This document shows, one piece after another, positions 17,826 through 25,030 of a DNA stretch of 43,689 nucleotides. The translations under genes were made by a program, and so were the position numbers. The stretch is taken from the NCBI GenBank assembly GCA_043769985.1, contig JAYVIV010000248.1, positions 1-43,689 of the forward strand, in the 5' to 3' direction. The notes under the pieces were generated by a model. That model saw only the letters and a list, made by a program, of their open reading frames with translations. It had not been told where the DNA came from and searched no databases. The DNA is from Arcicella sp043769985. GTDB taxonomy: Bacteria > Bacteroidota > Bacteroidia > Cytophagales > Spirosomataceae. The first letter of the stretch is position 1, and each line of letters opens with the position of its first letter.

Positions 17826-19214
17826 TCAACTTTTTCCTCCAACCCTCAACTCTTTCGGAAAATAGTTATTTATTCGATTTGGCAAAATTTTCGCCCATCC
17901 CAATCCAAGATTTTTATACGTCATCAGCGACCAACCTTTCGGTGCCTCGTTAAGTGTGAAATCTTCTCTTCGTAAATATTTCATGGCTTCCTCCTCGGTC
18001 AATTCTACTCGATTTATATTATCACTAAGATACAAACTCAATGCCAATTGGTGGTCGGGGATTAAATCTTTGCCCGCAATTTTACCCATTTTCACGCCTG
18101 CTTTACGAATGTGTAAATACGATTGCAAGACATTTACCAAATATTCATGCTCCGAATGTATCAAGAAAAACTCATCCTTGACATCATACCAATTATAATT
18201 ATCAACGTCTTTTATCCAAGGTCTAAAAACTTCTCGTTGAGTTCTGCGACTGTTATTTTTAATGGGTCTGCCCGAACGGACATAAGTTTCTTTTTCTGAA
18301 TTAGTCTTTTTTAGAGCAGAAATAAAGAACCCTTCGCCTTGGATGTTTGGGTAAAAGCGAACAGCCCCCCCCGCCCCCGATGGGGGAGCTTTCAAGCCCG
18401 CAAAAAATTTGTGTGAGAAAGCTCCCCCATCGGGAGCGGGGCGACCGACGCTTCGGGGGGCTGTTGCTCCATATTTTTTCTTGATCCAATCCATAACCTC
18501 CTCATTTTCAGCAGGTGAATAAGAAGAAGTTGAATAAATCAATATTCCCCCTTCCTTTAAACACGCCCAAGCATCTGAGATAATCCGTTTCTGTTTTTGA
18601 GCGAAGAGTGCCACATTTTCCAAAGACCAATCTTTAATTACTTCTGGATTTTTACGGAATAATCCTGAACCTGAATTCGGTGGGTCAACAATTATTACAT
18701 CAAAAAAACCGGTAAGTTTACCAAAATCTTTTGGGTCGTTGCTGGTTACGATGGTGTTCATCGTGCCTAATTTGGTCATATTATCCGCTAAAATATCTGA
18801 CCTTGTGCTAATCACTTCATTACTGACTAAAATGGATTCGGGCGTAATTAAACTGGCAATGTGCGTATTTTTTCCACTCGGAGAAGCACATAAATCTAAG
18901 ATTCTGAGGTGTTTTGATAAATCAACAACATTTCTGAGGACATACTCCAAAGACATTGAATTTGCCTCTTGAATTGAATATGTTCCTGCATGAGAAAGTG
19001 GATCTGCGGTGAAATTTGGCAGATTATTTACATATTTTCCGTACTCAGAAAAAGGAACATTAGTGGTTTCAATATTCCATTTTTCAATTAATTTGAAAGG
19101 ATTCAGGCGTATTGAAATAGGGGAATTGCCTTGCTCGTGGGCTTGTGTAAAAGTGTCTAAGTCGAAACCTTTAACGTTTTGAAGCGAATCAATTAATATT
19201 TGGGGAATTTTCAT
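17826..19214 (-). CDS. RsmF/NOP2-like RNA methyltransferase homolog lacking both catalytic cysteines
   Basis: A 462-residue protein of the NOL1/NOP2/Sun family with an RsmF-type C-terminus. The SAM motif is LDLCASPSGKNTHIA (about 105-119). Motif IV, normally DAPCSG, reads DPPNSG (Asn180), and motif VI, normally STCSY, reads STSSY (Ser230). Both residues needed for m5C chemistry are therefore replaced, and the DNA reads this clearly (AAT and TCT codons). About 36 residues (roughly 250-286) come from a GC-rich palindromic repeat. The start is ATG at 19214. The frame stays open to 19316, but that part lies in an inverted repeat and would not fit the family. It probably binds SAM or rRNA, and m5C activity is doubtful. 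Confidence 0.85.
   Translation of the reverse strand: MKIPQILIDSLQNVKGFDLDTFTQAHEQGNSPISIRLNPFKLIEKWNIETTNVPFSEYGKYVNNLPNFTADPLSHAGTYSIQEANSMSLEYVLRNVVDLSKHLRILDLCASPSGKNTHIASLITPESILVSNEVISTRSDILADNMTKLGTMNTIVTSNDPKDFGKLTGFFDVIIVDPPNSGSGLFRKNPEVIKDWSLENVALFAQKQKRIISDAWACLKEGGILIYSTSSYSPAENEEVMDWIKKKYGATAPRSVGRPAPDGGAFSHKFFAGLKAPPSGAGGAVRFYPNIQGEGFFISALKKTNSEKETYVRSGRPIKNNSRRTQREVFRPWIKDVDNYNWYDVKDEFFLIHSEHEYLVNVLQSYLHIRKAGVKMGKIAGKDLIPDHQLALSLYLSDNINRVELTEEEAMKYLRREDFTLNEAPKGWSLMTYKNLGLGWAKILPNRINNYFPKELRVGGKS
18361..18464. repeat. GC-rich palindromic element inside the RsmF-like coding sequence
   Basis: Outer arms ACAGCCCCCC (18361-18370) and GGGGGGCTGT (18455-18464) pair perfectly. Inner 22-bp arms at 18372-18393 and 18417-18438 pair with one mismatch. 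Base composition is far above that of the surrounding gene, and the reading frame is kept through it, giving Gly/Ala/Pro-rich peptide (GRPAPDGGAF, APPSGAGGAV) where homologs have ordinary sequence. Confidence 0.8.
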
Positions 19215-19257
19215 TACCCCAAATTTACGAAGAAAGATTGGCACGAGGACGAAAACT

Positions 19258-19379
19258 GCACACGGATTGCACGGATGCTTCGCAACACGGATTTTCACGG
19301 AAAAAGAAAGATTCAAGTCTTATCAAATAAAAAATCCGTTTAAAATCCGTGCTGCGAAGCATCCGTGCAATCCGTGTGC
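19258..19379. repeat. Long inverted repeat built from ATCCGTG words
   Basis: Arms of 38 bp at 19258-19295 and 19342-19379 match at 37 of 38 positions, separated by 46 nt. It fills the gap between the M24 peptidase and RsmF-like genes, which run in the same direction. Two related blocks are at 29843-30089 and 30869-31023. Confidence 0.85.
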
Positions 19380-19384
19380 TATTT

Positions 19385-20713
19385 TTATCGAGTCCTCGGA
19401 ATCGTAATCATCTCTGTCTGCCGTCCATCAATATATCGAAAGCCCTTTTCATCAAAAAAACCGTCTTCTTCCAGCATAATTCTGATGGTCTTTTTCCATT
19501 CTGCAATCTCCACGGCAGCGTTTAATTCTATCGAAAAAGCGGTGTTTGGATTGAGTGGATAGTCGCCACTACCGATGGTTTTGCCTTGATTATCCCACAT
19601 TCCGATGGTGGGTCCCGCAGCGTGTCCGTGGTTGCCGATGGGGTGGGTATAAATCGTTCCGTTCAAGCCCTCTTTTTTGGATTGTTCCAATGCTTTTGCC
19701 AAAATTTCATTACCCGACATTCCTATTTTGAAGTTGTCCGTCAAGCAATTTTGCACTTGATTTCCTTGTTTGAAGGCATTTTTTAAGAAATCGGGAATAT
19801 CCGTTTCACCCGCCCGTAATACGTAGGCGTGTTGCTGTTGGTCGGTGTTTAAGCGTAAATAAGTTATCCCAAAATCACAATGCAACAAATCGCCTTGCTT
19901 GATAATTTGCTTGGTTGGGCGTTTGGTAAAAGTTCTGAGATGGTCAAAATTATCAGGATCGGCACGTTGAATATCCACCGTTGGGTGAAACCAAGTTTCC
20001 AAACCCAAATCCGTTACTCGCTGACGCATCCACCACACTACATCCTCCGTGGACGTTACACCTGGCTGAATCACTCTATCTGAAAATGCCTCTTGGATGA
20101 TTTCGTGAGAGATTCGGCAAATTTGTTGATAAATCTGCATTTCTCTATCCGTGCGAGTTTCCAACCAATTTACTGCCAAATTGGAAGCAGAAACTACCCT
20201 ATTTTGAAATTGAGCGGGTAATTTGCTCATAAATTCTCTCTGTTCGGTATAAGTTAGACCGTCAGCGTGGGCGTAATATTTGGAGAAATTTAATCCTATT
20301 TTCTTAGGATTTTTCTCTTGAATGGTTTTCATCAAAGCATCCCATTGGTCGGGATTGGTTTTTAAATCCCACTCACCTTTCAGCAAATTCCCAACATCAT
20401 ATCGAGCAATTGCCAGACGTTCAACGCCTTTTGTTCCGCCACTATCCGAGAAAACCATAATCGTTCTACGCCTTGCCGAAAGCCAAACGGCGGGCAACAT
20501 CGTTTTCATCACGGGATCTTCGTTGTATTCTCGGGAAATCAAAATCCACATATCAATGCCTTCTTTACGCATCAATTTGGGCAAAAGATTCGTCATTTTA
20601 TCTTCCAATAATTCATCAATAACCTCAGCCCGTTCACGCTCTGGGAGGATTTTGGGTTGGGCTATGGTGGTGAATGATGTTAGGAGGATTAGGAGGGGGA
20701 GGAGAGTTTTCAT
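19385..20713 (-). CDS. Secreted M24 family metallopeptidase (Xaa-Pro aminopeptidase-like)
   Basis: A 442-residue protein from ATG at 20713, which gives a clean signal peptide (MKTLLPLLILLTSFTTIAQ). An ATG 27 bp upstream is also in frame but would put polar residues first. The pita-bread domain supplies the metal ligands in the right order: two aspartates 11 residues apart in HCDFGITYLRLNTD, the histidine in HPIGNHGHAAGP, and glutamates in FSIELNAAVE and MLEEDGFF. Family members remove N-terminal residues next to proline. A periplasmic or surface location is inferred. The N-terminal creatinase-like domain covers about 30-190. Confidence 0.87.
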   Translation of the reverse strand: MKTLLPLLILLTSFTTIAQPKILPERERAEVIDELLEDKMTNLLPKLMRKEGIDMWILISREYNEDPVMKTMLPAVWLSARRRTIMVFSDSGGTKGVERLAIARYDVGNLLKGEWDLKTNPDQWDALMKTIQEKNPKKIGLNFSKYYAHADGLTYTEQREFMSKLPAQFQNRVVSASNLAVNWLETRTDREMQIYQQICRISHEIIQEAFSDRVIQPGVTSTEDVVWWMRQRVTDLGLETWFHPTVDIQRADPDNFDHLRTFTKRPTKQIIKQGDLLHCDFGITYLRLNTDQQQHAYVLRAGETDIPDFLKNAFKQGNQVQNCLTDNFKIGMSGNEILAKALEQSKKEGLNGTIYTHPIGNHGHAAGPTIGMWDNQGKTIGSGDYPLNPNTAFSIELNAAVEIAEWKKTIRIMLEEDGFFDEKGFRYIDGRQTEMITIPRTR

Positions 20714-20783
20714 ATTTGAGTATGATAAAATTTTGTTCAAAGATTTTAATGATTTTTATGTAATTTCGGAAAAATTATCCACT

Positions 20784-21707
20784 ATGAGCAAAAAGAAACA
20801 AGACAAAGCCAAACAAAATATTCCTAATGTCCATGATAAGTTCTTTAAAGATTCCTTCTCACGCTTAGAAGTAGCCCAAAGTTTTATTGAAGAGCTTTTT
20901 CCACCAGAACTCAAAGAAAAATTTAATCTCCAAGACCTTAAAAGAATTTCTGAATCTTTTATTGATGATGAATTAGAAGAGTATTTCTCAGATATTATTT
21001 ACCAAACCAATCTATCTAATCAAGAAACGTTGGTAACGCTTTTATTTGAGCATAAATCTTACACCGTTCCTTTTCCGCATATTCAGCTTTTGCAATATAT
21101 CCTCAATATTTGGAAACAGGAAATCAAAGATGGAAAAACAGTATTGTCTTTGGTGATTCCGATTGTGATTCATCATGGGGATGCAACATGGGAATATAAA
21201 TCCATGCACAGCTATTTTGTGGACTTGCCACAGGTTTTGCACAAATTCATTCCTGATTTTGATTATCTTTTGTTTTCGTTAAATGATATAGAAGACGATA
21301 GATTGGCTTCCATCAAAAATGTCATTCTGAGTATGTCGGCGATGCTTTTGAAACATAGCCACGATAAAAATGATGAATTCTTGAAACTAACGCCCTTTTG
21401 GTTAGAAAAACTCAGAGAATTAGATGCACAAAAGCAATTGGAATTTATCAAAAGTTCCCTCATCTATATTCAGAACGCTATTGACTTGACAAACAAAGAA
21501 ATACCTCCTATATTTACCAAAGTTTCAAACAATGTAAACAATATTGCCATGACAATTGCAGACCATATTAGAGAAGAAATGAACTTCAATTATGTAAGAA
21601 ATCTCTTGAAAGAGGGCTATGATGCTTCTTTTATTGCAAAAATGACAGAACTTTCTGTTAAGAAAGTACAAGAAATCATCCAAAAAATCAAAGACTCTTC
21701 TAATTAA
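20784..21707 (+). CDS. Rpn family PD-(D/E)XK nuclease (recombination-promoting/putative transposase)
   Basis: A 307-residue protein. The opening NIPNVHDKFFKDSFS, the catalytic aspartate D70 in YFSDIIYQ and the E89-H90-K91 motif in LLFEHKS form the PDDEXK core of the Rpn/YhgA family. HGDATWEYKS and FDYLLFSLNDI are further family blocks. The start is ATG at 20784. The open frame runs back to 20322 but there only overlaps the M24 gene on the other strand. The last 52 residues (from M256) are repeated downstream as a separate ORF. E. coli Rpn proteins are toxic nucleases limited by a small protein made from the 3' end of the same gene, and some defend against phage. Confidence 0.9.
   Translation: MSKKKQDKAKQNIPNVHDKFFKDSFSRLEVAQSFIEELFPPELKEKFNLQDLKRISESFIDDELEEYFSDIIYQTNLSNQETLVTLLFEHKSYTVPFPHIQLLQYILNIWKQEIKDGKTVLSLVIPIVIHHGDATWEYKSMHSYFVDLPQVLHKFIPDFDYLLFSLNDIEDDRLASIKNVILSMSAMLLKHSHDKNDEFLKLTPFWLEKLRELDAQKQLEFIKSSLIYIQNAIDLTNKEIPPIFTKVSNNVNNIAMTIADHIREEMNFNYVRNLLKEGYDASFIAKMTELSVKKVQEIIQKIKDSSN
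21549..21707 (+). CDS. Possible internal small Rpn protein (52 aa, in frame)
   Basis: An in-frame ATG at codon 256 of the rpn gene would give a 52-residue protein beginning MTIADHIREEM. It begins at the same point and with the same residues as the detached ORF at 21715. Rpn genes elsewhere produce such a 3'-encoded inhibitor. Here the start is inferred only from the repeat boundary, and no clear ribosome binding site is visible. Confidence 0.35.
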   Translation: MTIADHIREEMNFNYVRNLLKEGYDASFIAKMTELSVKKVQEIIQKIKDSSN

Positions 21708-21714
21708 TATTGCC

Positions 21715-21885
21715 ATGACTATTGCAGACCATATCAGAGCCGAAGTAAGAGAAGAAGTAGCATTTGAATTTACCAAAAATCTGTTAGAAAAAGACTTTGA
21801 TGATAAATTTATTGCCGACGTTCTTGACCTCCCTCTCAAAAAAGTGCAAGACATTATCCAAAAAATTAAGGACTCTTCTAACTGA
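21715..21885 (+). CDS. Detached Rpn C-terminal tail ORF (56 aa)
   Basis: The ATG lies 7 bp after the rpn stop. The product begins MTIADHIRAEVREEV and ends KKVQDIIQKIKDSSN. It is a diverged copy of the last 52 residues of the upstream Rpn protein (MTIADHIREEM to KKVQEIIQKIKDSSN), with an intact frame and its own stop. The close spacing would allow translational coupling. It could be a stand-alone inhibitor resembling RpnS, or an unused alternative C-terminal cassette. Both readings are inference. It is too short to show in a usual gene call. Confidence 0.55.
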   Translation: MTIADHIRAEVREEVAFEFTKNLLEKDFDDKFIADVLDLPLKKVQDIIQKIKDSSN

Positions 21886-21912
21886 TATTGCTAAGGCAAT
21901 TACAGACCATTT
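21885..21912 (+). pseudogene. Remnant of a third Rpn tail repeat
   Basis: Immediately after the second tail the sequence again reads ATATTGC, then AAGGCAATTACAGACCAT, close to the opening of the other two units. The ATG has become AAG and the similarity ends after about 28 bp. The next 125 bp to the methyltransferase stop hold no gene that I can see. Confidence 0.55.
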
Positions 21913-22037
21913 TTCACACGCTTATTTTTTTCTTCGCTCTTAGTTTTCTCGCTTTCCAACTACGCCCCGAGGGCTTCAATGATAGTTTTCACTCGGCACA
22001 ACCGAGCGAATGCGGAGTGCGTGGGAATGGGATATTT

Positions 22038-22916
22038 TTAGAATTTTAGTTCAGTCAAATATTCATAAGTTGGTTCTTGCGATAAAAATAAATCGTATTC
22101 CTTTTTATCATTAAAACCATGTAATTTTTGTTTATAAGAGGAAGCAATTTTATGATTTTCGATTTCTAATTTTCTTTCAATACTAATTTTTAAGAAATCC
22201 TCTTCTTGGTCAATTCCTAAGAACCTTCTGTTTGCTAAATTCGCTGCAATTCCTGTCGTGCTACTACCCGTGAATGGGTCAAGAATCCAAGCATTTGGTT
22301 TTGTTGAAGCTAAAATTAAACGAGTTAAAACGGATAACGGCTTTTGGGTTGGATGCTTGCCACAAGATTTTTCCCATGGAGCAATGGCGGGTAATTTCCA
22401 AACATCTTTCATCTGTTTATCACCATTCAGTTGCTTCATTAGCTCATAATTAAAGTAATGAGGCACTTTTGCCTTTTTACGAGCCCAAATAATTTGTTCG
22501 GTTGAATGAGTAAAAAAGCGACAAGAAAAGTTTGGTGGAGGATTATTTTTTTCCCAAGTAACCACATTAAGAATTCTAAAATCTAATTCTGTTAAAATTT
22601 GACCAATAGAAAAAATATTGTGCATTGTACCGCTAATCCAAATGGTAGCATCATCTTTCATTTTATCACGAACCAATGAAAGCCATTTTCTGTTAAAATC
22701 ATTCACATAATCATACCCATGAGATTTATCCCAAGTACCTTTATTTACACTAACGATTTGTCCGCTTTGTATGGATAAACCTCCATTTGATAAAAAATAA
22801 GGAGGGTCAGCAAAGACCATATCGAATTTATGGTCGAATTGTGGTAAAAGTTCGTTTGTATCTCCATGAAGAAGATTAAAGTCTTTATTAGTGGATTTGT
22901 AATAAGGTTTTATCAT
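22038..22916 (-). CDS. DpnA-like site-specific DNA adenine methyltransferase (beta class)
   Basis: A 292-residue amino-methyltransferase with motif IV first (FADPPYFLSNGG, residues 35-46) and the SAM motif late (LDPFTGSSTTGIAA, 212-225), the beta-class order. The blocks FNRKW, WISGTMHNI, SCRFFTHSTE and GKHPTQKP closely resemble DpnA, the second methylase of the DpnII system, which can also modify single-stranded DNA. Target GATC is inferred from that similarity only. Its start overlaps the stop of the 83-residue gene by 4 bp, so the two are co-translated. It belongs to the restriction-modification cluster up to 24913. Confidence 0.9.
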   Translation of the reverse strand: MIKPYYKSTNKDFNLLHGDTNELLPQFDHKFDMVFADPPYFLSNGGLSIQSGQIVSVNKGTWDKSHGYDYVNDFNRKWLSLVRDKMKDDATIWISGTMHNIFSIGQILTELDFRILNVVTWEKNNPPPNFSCRFFTHSTEQIIWARKKAKVPHYFNYELMKQLNGDKQMKDVWKLPAIAPWEKSCGKHPTQKPLSVLTRLILASTKPNAWILDPFTGSSTTGIAANLANRRFLGIDQEEDFLKISIERKLEIENHKIASSYKQKLHGFNDKKEYDLFLSQEPTYEYLTELKF

Positions 22917-23164
22917 TCTTCTAACATATCAGCTAAAAAGTATAGTAATTTGTCGAGTTTATGTTGCCCCTTTGCAAAACCATATTTTTTACATTTATCT
23001 GGAATTAAAACAGTTGTATTATTAAAATATTCATCACCAGCAATTATTCTTAAAGTTTCAACTAAAAGAGACATTTTTTCAGAATCATCTACTGGTTCTT
23101 CTTGAATAACTTTATCATTATGAATATTTACAATTATTTGTTTTACGTTAATAATTTTTTCCAT
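22913..23164 (-). CDS. Small protein of unknown function in the R-M cluster
   Basis: An 83-residue acidic protein that I do not recognise. It has no signal peptide, membrane segment or cysteine cluster. It looks mainly helical at the C-terminus (KLDKLLYFLADMLEE), with a polar start (MEKIINVKQIIVNIHNDKVI). It is the first gene of the operon that reads into the DpnA-like methylase, which it overlaps by 4 bp (ATGA). A good candidate promoter lies 25 bp before its ATG. Position suggests a regulator or partner of modification, without direct evidence. Confidence 0.7.
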   Translation of the reverse strand: MEKIINVKQIIVNIHNDKVIQEEPVDDSEKMSLLVETLRIIAGDEYFNNTTVLIPDKCKKYGFAKGQHKLDKLLYFLADMLEE

Positions 23165-23188
23165 GTTTTCTTAAAATTTATATTTACA

Positions 23189-23222
23189 CAAAGATAAAAA
23201 TAAATATAAATAAAACACACAA
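23189..23222 (-). promoter_or_regulatory. Promoter and possible controller-protein operator for the methylase operon
   Basis: On the minus strand, TATCTTTG (plus-strand positions 23189-23196) matches TAnnTTTG, with TTG (23220-23222) 23 bp upstream of it. The short inverted repeat ACAC-AATAA-GTGT at 23217-23229 overlaps the -33 element and ends 7 bp before the ATG of the controller gene, where the XRE protein could bind. Confidence 0.45.
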
Positions 23223-23235
23223 TAAGTGTCTTTTT

Positions 23236-23457
23236 ATGCAAAAAGAGGAAAATATTCTATTAATTTTTGGTCAGAGAGTTAAAAAATTAAGACAGTCAAA
23301 AAAAATTACGCAAGACCAATTTGCTAAATTATGTAATTTACATAAAAATTATATTGGTATGATAGAAAGAGGCGAACGAAATCCTTCATTAATTAATATT
23401 GAAATTATTGCTTGTGCTTTTGATGTCAGTATTTCTGAATTGATGAAATTTGATTAA
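23236..23457 (+). CDS. XRE-family regulator, putative R-M controller (C) protein
   Basis: A 73-residue helix-turn-helix protein. The fold spans nearly the whole chain: FGQRVKKLRQSKKITQDQFA, then the recognition region LHKNYIGMIERGERNPSLIN and the closing helix IEIIACAFDVSISELMKF. Small stand-alone XRE proteins inside type II R-M loci are controller proteins that time endonuclease expression and bind their own promoter. Here it runs opposite to the R and M genes. It is divergent from the 83-residue gene (71-bp gap), and its stop overlaps the end of the endonuclease gene by 4 bp. Confidence 0.88.
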   Translation: MQKEENILLIFGQRVKKLRQSKKITQDQFAKLCNLHKNYIGMIERGERNPSLINIEIIACAFDVSISELMKFD

Positions 23458-24002
23458 ACCAAGTCTTTTTCCTCAATTATTATTTCTGGGACAGGTAAAC
23501 CCATTTTAATCAAAGGAATAAATTCAAAAAAGTAATGGCAATGGACACTATGTATGTAATCCAAAACGTCTTTATATTCTGGTTTTCTAAACCAGTCACT
23601 TAATAAATACATATATTCAACTTCAATATTGGCTTTTGAGAGTAGTTTTTGGTATTGTTTTCTTTTAAAATCACAAGTCTGTAATTTTTCATCAACTGAA
23701 CCTGCAACTTGTTGAAACTTACATTCAATAATAAAAAGTGTATTTGCAATAATTACAAAAATACTATCATCAGGTAATAATCTCTTTGAAATAAGACTTT
23801 TCCAATCAATTTCTAATTCATCCAAAAATTTATAGAATCCATGCTTTTTAAAAATTCTCCCGACTAATTCTTCTTTGAAAAATACATTTCCATTCGATAC
23901 TTTATAGCCAATTTGTGCATCTAAAAATACGGATAATTCGGTTTTACCTTCAAATGCTAATCCTGTTTTGGTGTTTGCTCCACCTTTTCCTTGAAAAATC
24001 AT
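23454..24002 (-). CDS. PD-(D/E)XK nuclease, putative type II restriction endonuclease
   Basis: A 182-residue protein with the nuclease core PDDS (77-80), then the strand FVIIANTLFIIECKFQQ, where E93-C94-K95 completes the motif. It is followed by VAGSVDEKLQT, a stretch often seen in type II enzymes of this fold. It is much shorter than DpnII or MboI (about 280-290 residues), so a direct DpnII homolog is unlikely although the methylases look DpnII-like. The start overlaps the end of the Dam-like gene by 4 bp, so methylase and nuclease are translated together. Specificity should follow the methylases, GATC or a GATC-containing site by inference. Confidence 0.8.
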   Translation of the reverse strand: MIFQGKGGANTKTGLAFEGKTELSVFLDAQIGYKVSNGNVFFKEELVGRIFKKHGFYKFLDELEIDWKSLISKRLLPDDSIFVIIANTLFIIECKFQQVAGSVDEKLQTCDFKRKQYQKLLSKANIEVEYMYLLSDWFRKPEYKDVLDYIHSVHCHYFFEFIPLIKMGLPVPEIIIEEKDLV

Positions 24003-24913
24003 GCTGTTTGTAGTTCTTCTTTAAAATTAATAATTAATAATTCATTTAATTCGCCTCTCTTTTCAGGATTAGCATTTATACTTCTTTTGGCTTTCACCCT
24101 CAAAATTGAAAATTCAGAATATAAATCATCAAAGAAATGGTCGTCTGGATTTTTTCCTTTTACATCAGAATTACTTAAAATCCAATCATACCCAATGATG
24201 TCAAGTTTCTTGCAAAAATCTTTTAACCTGATTTGCTCATCATCGTTAAATTCATCCCGTGCATAAGAATTAAAACTTGAAGTAGCACTTAATGGTTTGT
24301 AAGGAGGATCAAAGTAAAATAATGTTTTATCCTTTGCTTGACTAATTGTATTTTCATAATCTCCACAAATAATTTCAACTTTTTGCAGGGCATTACTTAC
24401 TGCAAGAATATTTTGCTCATCACAAATCATTGGTTTTTTGTATGAACCAATCGGAACATTATAACCATTGCTTTTATTGACCCTGTATAGTCCGTTAAAG
24501 CAAGTTCTGTTTAAAAATATAAATAAAGCGGCTTGTGTGCTTTTTTCAGTATTCCTGAGATTATAAAGTTGTCTTTTTTGCTGATAATAAAGTAATTTTT
24601 CGTCTTGTTGGTTATCAATATTATGATACTCATTTTGAAAAATTTCAAGAATTGATATTAACTCTTTGGGTTTTGAAGCTATAATTTTATAAGTATTTAT
24701 TAAGTCCTCATTTATATCATTAATTACTGCCTTTTCTAAATTTGGAAAGTTGTTTAACATCCAAAATAAAATAGCTCCACTTCCAGCAAATGGTTCTATA
24801 TAGGTAAATTTCGATTTTGTAATATCAAGGGGCATTACTTTCTCAATTTCGCCAATCAATTGTGTTTTGCCTCCTGCCCATTTGAGAAATGGTTTTGCAA
24901 TTTTATTATTCAT
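23999..24913 (-). CDS. Dam/DpnM-like DNA adenine-N6 methyltransferase (D12 class)
   Basis: A 304-residue alpha-class (D12) enzyme. The opening KPFLKWAGGKTQLI (7-20), the SAM motif IEPFAGSGAILFWML (39-53), the Dam-family block RTCFNGLYRVNKSNG with YNVPIGSYKKP (136-161) and the catalytic FDPPYKPLS (201-209) are all intact and in the normal order. The middle block is shared by Dam, DpnM and EcoRV methylases, whose sites start with GAT. GATC is therefore the best guess. The gene leads the operon that continues into the endonuclease, giving modification first. Confidence 0.93.
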   Translation of the reverse strand: MNNKIAKPFLKWAGGKTQLIGEIEKVMPLDITKSKFTYIEPFAGSGAILFWMLNNFPNLEKAVINDINEDLINTYKIIASKPKELISILEIFQNEYHNIDNQQDEKLLYYQQKRQLYNLRNTEKSTQAALFIFLNRTCFNGLYRVNKSNGYNVPIGSYKKPMICDEQNILAVSNALQKVEIICGDYENTISQAKDKTLFYFDPPYKPLSATSSFNSYARDEFNDDEQIRLKDFCKKLDIIGYDWILSNSDVKGKNPDDHFFDDLYSEFSILRVKAKRSINANPEKRGELNELLIINFKEELQTA

Positions 24914-24940
24914 TAATATTTTTTTTCGAGTGAATTATTA

Positions 24941-24948
24941 CAAATTTA
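24941..24948 (-). promoter_or_regulatory. Possible -7 box (TAAATTTG) of the Dam-like gene
   Basis: Plus-strand CAAATTTA is an exact TAnnTTTG match on the minus strand, 27 bp before the ATG. No TTG is found at the usual distance. Confidence 0.4.
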
Positions 24949-24983
24949 AGTTTTTAATTTTGTTTAGTATTCCTTAAAACAAA

Positions 24984-25013
24984 AAAAACAGCAAGCCAAA
25001 GCCCGCTGTTTTT
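24984..25013 (-). terminator. Terminator of the BNR/sortilin-like gene
   Basis: AAAAACAGC (24984-24992) pairs with GCTGTTTTT (25005-25013) around a 12-nt loop, 17 bp after the stop at 25031. The A-rich flank becomes a T-run on the transcribed strand. Confidence 0.8.
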
Positions 25014-25030
25014 CACCTTAAATCTCTCAC

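Noticed and set aside
19215..19316. N-terminal extension of the RsmF-like protein
   Set aside because: The added 34 residues are translated from an inverted repeat arm and do not resemble the family. ATG at 19214 gives the normal start.
20322..20783. 154-residue N-terminal extension of the Rpn nuclease
   Set aside because: It lies antisense to the conserved M24 peptidase gene and has no family similarity. The Rpn domain starts at the ATG at 20784.
20784..24913. Whole segment as a single mobile island with Rpn as its transposase
   Set aside because: No terminal repeats, target duplications, integrase or tRNA junction were found at the borders, and the Rpn and R-M genes could have arrived separately.
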